A DNA stretch of 44,230 bases, taken from a virus. Of this stretch, positions 21,539-30,653 are shown in pieces. The position numbers and the translations under genes were made by a program. The stretch's first letter is position 1; each line of letters begins with the position of its first letter. The stretch spans positions 1 to 44,230 of IMG/VR virus record IMGVR_UViG_3300025769_000017; one strand, written 5' to 3'. The notes under the pieces were generated by a model. It saw only the letters and a list, made by a program, of their open reading frames with translations, was not told where the DNA came from and did not search any database.

Positions 21539-24500
21539 CTACCTCCGACTCAAGTAATCCTGCGCTTTCTCCACCGAGCTGAAGACAGGACCGATCCGTT
21601 TGCCTCGGTCTGAGTAAACTCTGACGCCAGACCTGCTGGAGAGCTGGATAGCTCTGTCTCCTCGTTCGTTGGTGTAAATCGCTCCACCACGATCATTCAG
21701 CGACCTGCTTTGGGTCAGCTCAGTTAATCCAGGGCTGAATCTGGGCAAGCCTTGCTCAAGGATGCTGGCACGATGCTCTGGTATCAGTTTGACGTAGTGG
21801 CCTTTGAGGGCTTTGCCAACTCCGCGCAGCTCAACTTTGAGTCGCTTGCCGTCTTTGCCTTTGACCTGCTTCCATGTCTTGAGGGTTGGCAGGATGCGGT
21901 CGTAGAAGCCTTTCATGCCGCCTGAGTCGACTTTCATGTCATCACCATCGATGACGTGATTGCCGCTGCCGTCAATTTTTTGACCAAGCAGCTTTTGAGA
22001 CAGTTCCTTACCTATGTAGTCAGGCAGTTGGTGCGGAGCGATACTTCGCTCAAGCACTGGATCCAGGGTGCCCAATTCACCTGTTTTAAAGCCTCTAAGG
22101 CGCTGCGAAACCTCGTTGTATTCGAGCCGCTGAACCTGCTCTGACAAATCAAATCGCTTTGCCTGTGTTTCTCCCGTGGTCCAGGCGATTGCATCAAAGC
22201 CTTCCTCGGCTGCCACCCGAAGCATTCGCTTCATCGACAACTCAGGCCACGATTTTTTGAACGGAGCGTCTGCTGCCTTTGCGATGCCCTCGTCCTGCAG
22301 CTGCCTCTCGGCAGTTTGCTTTGACTCATACTCACGTTGCAGTTCGTTGTATTTTTTTCGGTTGTCGGCAGCTAACTCCTTGATGATTTTAGGGTCCTCA
22401 CCATCTGACAGCCTGCCAAGGATCCCGTCATACTCAGCGTTTAGTTTTTCAATCTCAGCTGCAAGCTCCGAACGTAAATCCATGCTGCGATGCAGCATTT
22501 TGAAACGCTCGTTCATGCCTATGTCATCATAGCCTTTTTTCCTGCCCTGCTGGTGCCAGTCGCTTTGTATTTCCTCGATAAACAACACTCGTTCACCGAA
22601 ATTCCCAATGCGTGTATTGTGCCTTACATGAGCAACTATGTTTCTTTGCTCGAAATGAGGACTGTCAAAAAAATCACCGGTTCTTGTCTTTGGCAGGGTC
22701 AATATGCGCTCACGATAGGTTCCTTGCTCAGACCCAGGTGCTGTGTATGTGCTGTATTTGGTTCGGTCCTCAAAGTCACCACTCAGCTCTAGGTTCTCAA
22801 TGCGAGCAGTCAGGTGCTCTGCCTCTGTGAACCGCCTTTGACGCTCCAGAGTTCGCTGAGCAGCCATGAGGTCTTCTGTCGACATGCCGTCGCGGATGTT
22901 TTGCAGTGTGAGCAATTCGTCAAACGCTCCGTCTCCTACGGTGTCATTAATTGATCCGAGCGGCTTTTTGTCGTTCTCAGCCTCCAGAAATGCCAGTCTC
23001 TGCTGTTCATCAGGCGTAAGCACTCTGCGACCGCCTAACACTGTCTCATTGACCTCAATCTGATTTGCCAGCAGGTGGTTCAGCACGTCCTCCTTGGTCG
23101 TCTTCGGGTTGTCCTCAAGGAACTTGTCCAAACCAGTCTCAGCGATTTCCTCCTGCTTCACACCAGCCTTCTCGAGCGCTGCCATGAACTGCTGGCCTGT
23201 GCCACGTTCCTGCTTGAGGTCCTTGATAGCTCGCTCAGCTTTGGAATACATACCCAGCTGATCCACGTCGGTTGCTGATGGGCTGAAATTAGTTTGGCCT
23301 TTCTCGTAGGCTTCCTGGCTAAATTTGACGACCTCTGTGCGAGGTGTCATGTCCACAACACGGTCCAGCCTGAAGTCTAGGAACGGGTTGGTTTTGCCCC
23401 TGTATTTGGTGCCCTCAGGAATGATTGGGTTGCCTTTGACGTTGCGGATCTGCAGAAATTTATTCAGGACGTTGCGCTTCTCCTGTGACCCAAGCACCGT
23501 TGCCGTAGGTGTGTCACCACCGAGTGCGTTGATGTAGGTCTTCAGGTCAGTAATCATTCCTTCGACGCTGCCAAACATGGTTTGCCACGCTGGGTTTTCC
23601 CCCCACTCACGTGCAACTCGGTTGGCAAGCAATGACAGATCGACGACTTTCATCCTCACCGTGCCTGCTGTTGGGCTGACAATGATCTGATACGGCACGA
23701 CATCACGATTGGTGTATGGCACGTTGCGGTATCGGGTCAGCAGTGACTTGTTCTTGCCTCTGCCTTTGATTTTGGCTGTGGCTGCTGCGTAGGTCACGTT
23801 GACGATGCCGCCTGCTTGCTTGATCAGCTCTAGCACCTCCTTGACTTTGTTGCTCATGCCCGGCTGGTTGATGATGGCATCAATCTGTGACGGGCTAAAC
23901 CGCTGGCCTACATACGATCCGTCAGGCTGCCTAACAAGGCCTCCACCCTCTGAATCCACGACAGACGCCGGGACTTGGTCAAGTGCTTGCGCAGTCGCTT
24001 CTGCGTTGGCTCTACTGATTTTGTTGCTTGCGCCTGGCCGTAGCATGACTCTGCTGCCTTTGGCGTTGAGTCCAGCAAGGCCGAGGTCTTGCAACTGGTT
24101 GAATACTTTGTCATCACCGAGGTCGGCTTCGGTGTAAACTCTGACCGGTTCACCACCACTCAGCTCAACGTGCTTGTATGCCGTGCGCCTTGCTTTGACC
24201 AAGTCGCCGATGGCTCGGTTGAGTGTTGAGTTACTGCGTTTCATTGGTCCGAAAATCGGACTTTCAAACGCTGTGGTCATTCGTTCGAGTTTGCCAGGTA
24301 TCACTCGTGAAAGCAGATTCCTGACTGAGCCGACTAATCCATCGCCTTTCAGTATGTAGCTGCTGTCTTTGCCTGTGATCAGGTTCGCAAAGTATTCAGC
24401 AGCTAGTTCTTCAATGATTGCGTTGCGCTGTGCTTCGGTCGTGGTGGGCCGCTTTGACTGCAGCTTGTTTTCGTATTGCCGAATGAACTGATTGATTTCA

Positions 24501-26107
24501 TCTGGGCCATACAGCTTACCGACTTCCTGACCGATGCGCTTTGCTAGTATGTCAAAACCATCGAGGCGAGCTATGGCATGAAATGCTTCGTGAGCAAGCA
24601 GCCTCAACGCTGAGTCCTTGCCGCGTTTACCATCAAACACGCCACGCAAGTAGACGACTGGGTTGTCGCCTTGGACCACAGATGCGCCTTCTGACTTGTT
24701 TTTAAATCGTGCGTCGTAGTCTTTGGGTGACAGGATCTGAACACTGCCTCCGCGTTCTGCTGTGGCCGTCTGGAGAATTTGCACCAGATCCATGCCTTTG
24801 GTCTGCGAGCGGTGGTCAGTGAAATACTTGGTGAAGTAGGAACGCATTTCTGGGTCAACCTGTGTGATCCAGTTGCGGAAGTCATTATCCTCAGCCCTGC
24901 GCAAAGCAGAACCGCTGACGCCTTCGACAAAGCGCCCAGCAATGCCACCAGCTGCACCGCTGGCAAAACCAGACCCAAAGCCCTGCGCAGCTCCTTCAAG
25001 GCCTCCAGCAAGTCCACCAAGCCCAGCCCCAACGCCCGAGCCTACAACACCTGCACCAACACCTCGACCTAAGTAGTCGATAGGTTTGTCGAGAAATTTG
25101 AGGTAGCCAGCCGCCTTGCCGGCGATGGTGTCAGGCGCATTCTGTGCAAGCCTTGCTAGGCCACCAGTTCGTGTTGGCGACAAGGCCATGGCCTCACCAA
25201 AACCCTGCAAGACGCCACCAGTTAGCTCCAGCGCAGGGACCACACCAGCAGCTTTGATCAGCGGTGAAATCCCAACTGTGGCACCGGCGACACCAGCTGC
25301 TGTGGGTAAGGCAAATTTGCCCAGACCTCCAGTAGCTTCATCAACAATCGTGTCAGCTCTGGATAGGTAGCTTGCAGCAGCGTCAACACCTCTGCGAATA
25401 CCGCTAGCTGCACCTGTGGCCGCTCTACCAGCTAGTCGAACTGGGCTGCTGGCAACCCTCGCCATGGTTGAAGAAATTCTGCCTGAGCCAAACCCAACGA
25501 AAGTCGATGGATCCAAGAAGTATGAACTGCCTTCTGCCAGCCGCATGTCGATCATGTCGGGTGTCAGGCCAAACTCCTGAAGCAAAGTCTCATCACCTCT
25601 GCGTGCTGCTTCGCGCACGTTATCCATCTCCTTGATGGCTAGGAATCGGTTGTAGGATTTCTGGACCGCATCCTCCGACTCCATGAAATAAGGCTCTAGG
25701 CGATCAGCAAAGTTGTTTTCAATGCGTTTGCCCAGTGTCTCCAGGTCATAGGTTCCACGCGCAAAGCCTTCAGCCATTGAAGCTGCTGCTCTGTCTCCTT
25801 TGCCCTGAGCGGCCAATGATATACCGCTTTTGACGCCATCATACAGCTCTCTGGCAGTGATGGCTGCTGCGTTGATTGCTAGCTCGCCAAGTCCTGGGCC
25901 ATCGATGGTAGGCTCAACTTCACGCAATCGCTTGAAGTCATCAAACGATACCTCGCTGGCCTTAGTCGACGGATCCTTGATGCGAGCAACAAACTGCTCG
26001 TCGGTTTCAGGAAAGCGCTCAGCCAACGCTGTTCGCATTTCATCATCACCTACACTGTCAGGAAATCTGACGTAGGTGTCGTATCCTTGGACGTATACGC
26101 GCTTCAC
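21539..26107 (-). CDS. Large internal/ejected virion protein with zincin motif and polyvalent-protein domains
   Basis: This 1,522-residue protein is the last and largest gene of the late operon. A Gly/Ala-rich glycine-zipper region (about residues 340-395) could insert into a membrane. A zincin-type HEAFH is at about 506-510, with downstream Glu residues in IIEELAAEYF (about 564-573), suggesting a metallopeptidase. The C-terminal half has segments such as QLGMYSKAERAIKDL, VLFIEEIQSDWHQ and GMKGFYDRILP, as in large polyvalent proteins of podoviruses and integrated elements. It is probably packaged and ejected with the DNA, as T7 gp16-type proteins are. Peptidase activity is inferred from motif only. 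Confidence 0.8.
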   Translation of the reverse strand: MKRVYVQGYDTYVRFPDSVGDDEMRTALAERFPETDEQFVARIKDPSTKASEVSFDDFKRLREVEPTIDGPGLGELAINAAAITARELYDGVKSGISLAAQGKGDRAAASMAEGFARGTYDLETLGKRIENNFADRLEPYFMESEDAVQKSYNRFLAIKEMDNVREAARRGDETLLQEFGLTPDMIDMRLAEGSSYFLDPSTFVGFGSGRISSTMARVASSPVRLAGRAATGAASGIRRGVDAAASYLSRADTIVDEATGGLGKFALPTAAGVAGATVGISPLIKAAGVVPALELTGGVLQGFGEAMALSPTRTGGLARLAQNAPDTIAGKAAGYLKFLDKPIDYLGRGVGAGVVGSGVGAGLGGLAGGLEGAAQGFGSGFASGAAGGIAGRFVEGVSGSALRRAEDNDFRNWITQVDPEMRSYFTKYFTDHRSQTKGMDLVQILQTATAERGGSVQILSPKDYDARFKNKSEGASVVQGDNPVVYLRGVFDGKRGKDSALRLLAHEAFHAIARLDGFDILAKRIGQEVGKLYGPDEINQFIRQYENKLQSKRPTTTEAQRNAIIEELAAEYFANLITGKDSSYILKGDGLVGSVRNLLSRVIPGKLERMTTAFESPIFGPMKRSNSTLNRAIGDLVKARRTAYKHVELSGGEPVRVYTEADLGDDKVFNQLQDLGLAGLNAKGSRVMLRPGASNKISRANAEATAQALDQVPASVVDSEGGGLVRQPDGSYVGQRFSPSQIDAIINQPGMSNKVKEVLELIKQAGGIVNVTYAAATAKIKGRGKNKSLLTRYRNVPYTNRDVVPYQIIVSPTAGTVRMKVVDLSLLANRVAREWGENPAWQTMFGSVEGMITDLKTYINALGGDTPTATVLGSQEKRNVLNKFLQIRNVKGNPIIPEGTKYRGKTNPFLDFRLDRVVDMTPRTEVVKFSQEAYEKGQTNFSPSATDVDQLGMYSKAERAIKDLKQERGTGQQFMAALEKAGVKQEEIAETGLDKFLEDNPKTTKEDVLNHLLANQIEVNETVLGGRRVLTPDEQQRLAFLEAENDKKPLGSINDTVGDGAFDELLTLQNIRDGMSTEDLMAAQRTLERQRRFTEAEHLTARIENLELSGDFEDRTKYSTYTAPGSEQGTYRERILTLPKTRTGDFFDSPHFEQRNIVAHVRHNTRIGNFGERVLFIEEIQSDWHQQGRKKGYDDIGMNERFKMLHRSMDLRSELAAEIEKLNAEYDGILGRLSDGEDPKIIKELAADNRKKYNELQREYESKQTAERQLQDEGIAKAADAPFKKSWPELSMKRMLRVAAEEGFDAIAWTTGETQAKRFDLSEQVQRLEYNEVSQRLRGFKTGELGTLDPVLERSIAPHQLPDYIGKELSQKLLGQKIDGSGNHVIDGDDMKVDSGGMKGFYDRILPTLKTWKQVKGKDGKRLKVELRGVGKALKGHYVKLIPEHRASILEQGLPRFSPGLTELTQSRSLNDRGGAIYTNERGDRAIQLSSRSGVRVYSDRGKRIGPVFSSVEKAQDYLSRR

Positions 26108-27489
26108 CGGAAGGATTTGCTGCTTGGATCGTAGTCGAGGTCTAGGCTGGTCGTTTGAGGTGCGCCCGGAACCGCAAACATGATTGATCGCATTCGGTTT
26201 TGTCGTGCTTCACGTTTGGCCCGAATTGTTGCGGGACTGTCGCCAGGCTGTGGAAAGAAGTTGACTACGTTGCGCTCTACTTCGCTCTCGCGGGCTTCAG
26301 CGCCAGTCAATGCTCGCAGGTTGAACTCAGCCCAACGCCGTTTCGCGGCTTCGTAGTTTTGAAAGTCTTCGGTCTTGGCGAAATTGGGTGCTTTGCCTTG
26401 AAGCCAGCCATAAAACGATTCAGGAGATGCACTGGACTCAATCCTGTCTATGATTTTGCTCTCCTCCATCATGCCAGTGCCAAACTGGTATGCCTTGCGC
26501 TCTGATTCATTTAGCTCAAGCGGCTCAGCAGCTTCTCCAGGCTTCATAGCCAATTGATAGGCAAGTCCTGCAGCCTTCGGGTATTTCTTGATGAGTTCGG
26601 ACAGGCTGCCTGCAAATCGCTGATTGACCTCCGCAACTGTCTCGGGCCGCAGGTTGAAGTCATCCTCAGCCATGCGGATCTCTAGGGTGTCCAATTCGCG
26701 TTGGGCTTCCTCAAGCTCCTGGAACAGCTTCTTGCTTCTGCTTTCTTGCGTGGCTTGTTTTTCCTCTGCAGTCGGTTCAGGCTTCTTATCGCTGACAGAC
26801 ATTAGCTGTCGTGCTGCGCCCATCGGAGTGAGTAACGCGCTAGCCGCTTTCTCGACACCACTTCGCGATGTGTCCGGTGTTCCTCCCAGTTGCTCGCCTA
26901 GCACACGCATTGCTCCGAGCGGCTCCAAAAGCGCCCTAGCAGCCTGACTAAGCATGTTGGGTTCAGGTTCGTTTGCCTGTGGTGCTAACTGCTGCAAAAA
27001 CGATTGGCTTGGACCAGACTCCTGCGCAGGCGGGTCGCTCACAGGTGGCAAGGACATACTGTAATCCATGTTGGCTTGACCGACTTTCTGCCGTGCAGCA
27101 TCAATCATCTGATTAGTCACAGCTGGCTCGGCAACCGATTGCGGTTGTTGCATGTCTAGGTATTCGGACAAAAACCCAGCTTGCTGCTGCGTTGTCTGCT
27201 GCTGCAGCAGTTGTGGTAGAAGTTGCCCGTAACTGACCAGCTCGTCATAGCTCATTGTTTTGGCCGCGTCAGAATCCAACACGCCCATCTGCGTAAACGC
27301 TTTGGTCAAGCCGTCAACCACACCAGCCTTTCGCTTGTCTTCGGCTTTCTTGTTGGCGTAGGCGTCAATGATTTTGCTCACGCCAGAGCCGAACTTCTCA
27401 ATGCCTGCAGCCAGTGCTGGAGCACCTGTGGGTATTGCCATCGGTTGAACGATGCCCTGGCCTGTGTAGCTTTGTTGTGAGAATGCCAT
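26104..27489 (-). CDS. Putative internal virion protein
   Basis: This 461-residue protein has an N-terminal part with LAAGIEKFGSGVSKIIDAY, a Gln-rich stretch (about residues 90-110), and long helical charged segments. Its stop overlaps the start of the 1,522-residue gene as ATGA. Size, helical content and place between two other internal-type proteins suggest a DNA-ejection or internal core protein. No specific family is recognised. Confidence 0.65.
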   Translation of the reverse strand: MAFSQQSYTGQGIVQPMAIPTGAPALAAGIEKFGSGVSKIIDAYANKKAEDKRKAGVVDGLTKAFTQMGVLDSDAAKTMSYDELVSYGQLLPQLLQQQTTQQQAGFLSEYLDMQQPQSVAEPAVTNQMIDAARQKVGQANMDYSMSLPPVSDPPAQESGPSQSFLQQLAPQANEPEPNMLSQAARALLEPLGAMRVLGEQLGGTPDTSRSGVEKAASALLTPMGAARQLMSVSDKKPEPTAEEKQATQESRSKKLFQELEEAQRELDTLEIRMAEDDFNLRPETVAEVNQRFAGSLSELIKKYPKAAGLAYQLAMKPGEAAEPLELNESERKAYQFGTGMMEESKIIDRIESSASPESFYGWLQGKAPNFAKTEDFQNYEAAKRRWAEFNLRALTGAEARESEVERNVVNFFPQPGDSPATIRAKREARQNRMRSIMFAVPGAPQTTSLDLDYDPSSKSFR

Positions 27490-27517
27490 GTCTATGCGAG
27501 TTGTAGTTCAGTTTTCA

Positions 27518-28378
27518 TTATGCCAGGATTGCTGCAGATGCTGCGGAACCACCCACATCACCGGCGGCACCAATGAGTGACCCCATGATTGCTGTGCGAT
27601 TTGCTGCACCGGCTAACCTGGCATTTGCTTCTGCGTTGTAGTTGTTGGCAAACAATGATCCTGCGTATGCCGACTCAGGATTGAAGACGCTACCTGGATT
27701 GAATGATTGTCCCTGCCCAGCAACACCCATGGCTTGGTTGATCTGCACTCCAGGTCTACCGAGAATCGCTAAGAACGGGTCTTGAGTGGTTGCCATGTTC
27801 AGTCCAGCGATCTGCTGTCCAAACTGCTGTCGACGGCGTTGCAGCTGCTCTGCCTGTAGGCCTTTGACTAGTGCCTCCTGCCCTATGTCAGCCATGCCGT
27901 AGCCAAAGCCGCGTGCAGCTTGAGCGCCTCGCACAGACTGCTCCAGTTCTCGAGCAACCGATGGTGGCAATGATGCACCCGATTGCAGGTCAGTCATGGC
28001 TTGCCGGTTCAACTCGTCCATCAAAGCAGCCTGCTCTGGGTTGCTTGCCCTAAATGCTTCAGTAGCACGAGGGCCTAACCTCTCAACGGCTGCGATGTCT
28101 GCTTCACGAGCTACGTCGCGAGCTGCTGCATCGGCTGCGCCGAGTCTTGGCATGATGTTTCGCTCATACAACTCAAGCATTCCTGGTCGACCTGCTGACC
28201 CGAGCAAAGTCTCGCGTAACACATCGAGGTCTAGGCGTGCGTATGCTGGCCGACCGAATTCTTGACTGGACTCAGCGGCGTAGAGGTCAGGTGCGAGATC
28301 AATCTGCGTTTGCAGTGTGTCTCGTGTTTCCTGTGCGTAGTCTCTAGGTTTGGGTGCGTCAGGTGTGTATAGGCCCAT
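27518..28378 (-). CDS. Putative internal virion protein
   Basis: This 286-residue protein starts at ATG 28378 (MGLYTPDAPKPRDYAQET), chosen because the longer frame overlaps the upstream gene and reads unlike protein. The Pro-rich start followed by QIDLAPDLYAAE and a long Ala/Gln-rich helical body resembles podovirus internal or tail-associated proteins located before the large ejected protein. The C-terminus is small and hydrophobic (AAGDVGGSAASAAILA). Confidence 0.65.
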   Translation of the reverse strand: MGLYTPDAPKPRDYAQETRDTLQTQIDLAPDLYAAESSQEFGRPAYARLDLDVLRETLLGSAGRPGMLELYERNIMPRLGAADAAARDVAREADIAAVERLGPRATEAFRASNPEQAALMDELNRQAMTDLQSGASLPPSVARELEQSVRGAQAARGFGYGMADIGQEALVKGLQAEQLQRRRQQFGQQIAGLNMATTQDPFLAILGRPGVQINQAMGVAGQGQSFNPGSVFNPESAYAGSLFANNYNAEANARLAGAANRTAIMGSLIGAAGDVGGSAASAAILA

Positions 28379-28808
28379 CGTAGTTGTCCGTTTGGTATTC
28401 CCGATGTTTTTTGGTGAACTCCCGCAGCGCGTTCCAGCCGCCACAGATGTAGACGGTGGCAAACACTACTTCGTGATACAGCGACTTGATTACGTCACTG
28501 TGAGTTTGTTTGACGGGATCATCGGATTTCTCCCAAGCATTGGCGTCCAGCCAAGCATTGCAGCCCATGATGATCAGCGGCATGAGGAAGCCGCTGTGGG
28601 CTTTGTAAAATTGGTTTTGGCCAAGCGCTAACATCCAAGCCAGCTCGCGTTGCACCATCTCCTCGTCTGTGATGACTGCTTCGCCATCAATGATGTCGTC
28701 CAAGTGATGAGCACGATCTGCAAACAGCTCCACAAATTTCCATGCCTCCTTGTTCTCGTGAGTCAGGCGCATGAAGTCGGGCTTGATGCTGGTGTCAAAA
28801 TGCATCAT
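28359..28808 (-). CDS. Phage hypothetical protein of the tail region
   Basis: This 149-residue helical protein has ADRAHHLDDIIDGE near its first third and aromatic, Cys-containing stretches later (IIMGCNAWLDANAW, VYICGGWNAL). Similar uncharacterised proteins occur in marine podovirus tail modules. The HHxDD pattern could bind metal but no enzyme family is recognised. Its start overlaps the fibre gene stop as ATGA, and it overlaps the next gene by 20 nt. Confidence 0.65.
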   Translation of the reverse strand: MMHFDTSIKPDFMRLTHENKEAWKFVELFADRAHHLDDIIDGEAVITDEEMVQRELAWMLALGQNQFYKAHSGFLMPLIIMGCNAWLDANAWEKSDDPVKQTHSDVIKSLYHEVVFATVYICGGWNALREFTKKHREYQTDNYDGPIHT

Positions 28809-30073
28809 TTCCAGGCGTAGACTTTGAGTTTCATTTTGGCCAGTTGGTCAGTAGTTAACGCTAATCTGCTTCGGTTGACATTGGTGCCAAAAACAAGCCC
28901 TGCAGTGCCGCGAAAGTATGTTTTTATGGACGTGAGCGTCAGGCTGGTGTCAAAAATCGGCTCGTATACGTCATTGTATTGCGTGAGGTTTGCCGTATCG
29001 AATTCATCACCTGCGGCATATCCTAGTTCGCTGATTGCTTCAGTGACCACTATGACTGGCCTAAACAACCTCGGGACTGAAGTAAATCCGTGAACGAAAG
29101 TCTGAGACTTGTCTGAGCTAGACAACACTGCTTGAAGCGATTGGCTGCCTGTCTCGGTGTAGTAGTAGCCAGGCTCACTGGTCAGTGGTCCGGCGTTGTT
29201 GGATGCAGATGAACCAGCTCCTTCTGCCCATGCTCTGATGCGGTATTGGAACTTGGAGCCAGATGTGCTTATCCCGATCGTGCCCGACCCGTCCTTCTTA
29301 GGAATTATGAAACGACCTAGGCCAGATTGAACCGATGCATGTATCTGCAGTATGACGTTTGTTGCGTCAATGCTTACACCCGTGGTCGGGAATTCTTGAC
29401 TTGAACTGCTTTGGTTGACGTGCGTGCCCCAAATAAGGACTTCATCGCCCTCCACATATCCAGTGCGGGTTGTGTCATCTGAGATGCACCTCAGCGTCAC
29501 AACTACTTGCTCAGGCACTTTGCCTAATCCGTGTGCTTGTGTGACAACATACGGAGCGGGAGTAGCCACAATTGTCGCTAGGTCGGACGTGTCGAACACG
29601 CTAGCCGAGTTGGTGATTGGCTTTGCGATCCACTCGATGTTGCCGCTGCTGTCAGTGGTGAGGTATTGGTCAGCAAGACCGTTGGTTGTCAGGCTACTGT
29701 ATGCGACAACACCCGTGCCTGTAACTGCTGACTTCCAGACCGGATCAGCTCCTGCACCGGCTGTAGACAGGAAGTAACCGTCAGTGCCAGGAGCTAAAGT
29801 CACCAAGTTTCCCGCGCTGTCGTAATACAGGATCTGACCGTGCGTGCCTTGTGCCAGCTTATTGAGCGCCAGATTGTGGTCACTGATTTTGGAGTTGATG
29901 TTGATCGTGCTGGCTAGCTTGTCAGTCGTGACAGCTCCATCAGTGATCTCAACCGTGTCCAGTGTTCCACTGCTCTCAATGCGTGGTTGCCCCAGCAGGT
30001 TCAGTTTGCTGTAGGTGACTTTCTCGCTGGAACCAAAGCTGTATCCAGGCCGGATGGTGAATGACAATGACAT
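28805..30073 (-). CDS. Putative tail fibre protein
   Basis: This 422-residue protein begins with a short attachment region, then has a fibre-like stretch (AVTTDKLAST, GTHGQILYYDSAGN). Two related beta modules follow, each starting with a HGLGKVPEQVVV or HGFTSVPRLFRPVIV-type segment. The TDKLA and GQIL patterns are frequent in phage fibre N-termini. It lies in the tail cluster, 1 nt after the gene at 30075. It probably takes part in host attachment. The receptor is unknown. Confidence 0.7.
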   Translation of the reverse strand: MSLSFTIRPGYSFGSSEKVTYSKLNLLGQPRIESSGTLDTVEITDGAVTTDKLASTININSKISDHNLALNKLAQGTHGQILYYDSAGNLVTLAPGTDGYFLSTAGAGADPVWKSAVTGTGVVAYSSLTTNGLADQYLTTDSSGNIEWIAKPITNSASVFDTSDLATIVATPAPYVVTQAHGLGKVPEQVVVTLRCISDDTTRTGYVEGDEVLIWGTHVNQSSSSQEFPTTGVSIDATNVILQIHASVQSGLGRFIIPKKDGSGTIGISTSGSKFQYRIRAWAEGAGSSASNNAGPLTSEPGYYYTETGSQSLQAVLSSSDKSQTFVHGFTSVPRLFRPVIVVTEAISELGYAAGDEFDTANLTQYNDVYEPIFDTSLTLTSIKTYFRGTAGLVFGTNVNRSRLALTTDQLAKMKLKVYAWK

Positions 30074-30074
30074 G

Positions 30075-30653
30075 TTACTGGATCAGGAGGCGGCTGCTGT
30101 TCTGCAGATACCAGTTTTGTGCTAGGTCGCTGTAGAAAATCGCCATGTTATTTGACGGGATTGTTATGGACGTTGTGCCTACACCGAGGGCGTTCTTGTC
30201 TGCCAATGCGCTGCCGGTCAGAACCACATCACCTGTTGAGCTGTTGATGACCACTTTGTTGTAGACCTGACTTGCTGCAGGTGTAGGCATTGAGTAAGAC
30301 CCAGCCGCGCCGATGATACTTACATGCTTGGTGGTTGTGATTGTGTTGCTTTCAACCGAGTTCAGCTCATTCCATGCGTTCGGCGCATCAATGCTGATAG
30401 TTGGATTGCCTGTAACGCCGTTCGGATCGGACCAAGTCAGCCCAGACCCTGAACTAAGTGTTCGTCCGAATGCATTGCCAATCCCATCGATGGTCAGAAC
30501 TCCGCCTGTCACTAGCTCATCGATTTCACGGATGGTGCCAGATGCGTAGTTGAGGTGTTCTAGGATGTCGATGAACTGCGTTCTGGTAACCGTGCTTGCA
30601 CCTACTGGTGCGTTGACGGTATCGACTGCGAAATTTTTGGTTGAGTCAGGCAT
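30075..30653 (-). CDS. Putative tail fibre-associated protein
   Basis: This 192-residue protein is Ser/Thr/Asn-rich with beta-type segments, including GSGLTWSDPNGVTGNPTISI and a C-terminal AIFYSDLAQNWYLQNSSRL. Phage proteins ending with this kind of W-Y-L pattern are usually fibre or spike tips. Its ATG overlaps the nozzle-gene stop by one base (TAATG). Role inferred from composition and position. Confidence 0.65.
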   Translation of the reverse strand: MPDSTKNFAVDTVNAPVGASTVTRTQFIDILEHLNYASGTIREIDELVTGGVLTIDGIGNAFGRTLSSGSGLTWSDPNGVTGNPTISIDAPNAWNELNSVESNTITTTKHVSIIGAAGSYSMPTPAASQVYNKVVINSSTGDVVLTGSALADKNALGVGTTSITIPSNNMAIFYSDLAQNWYLQNSSRLLIQ

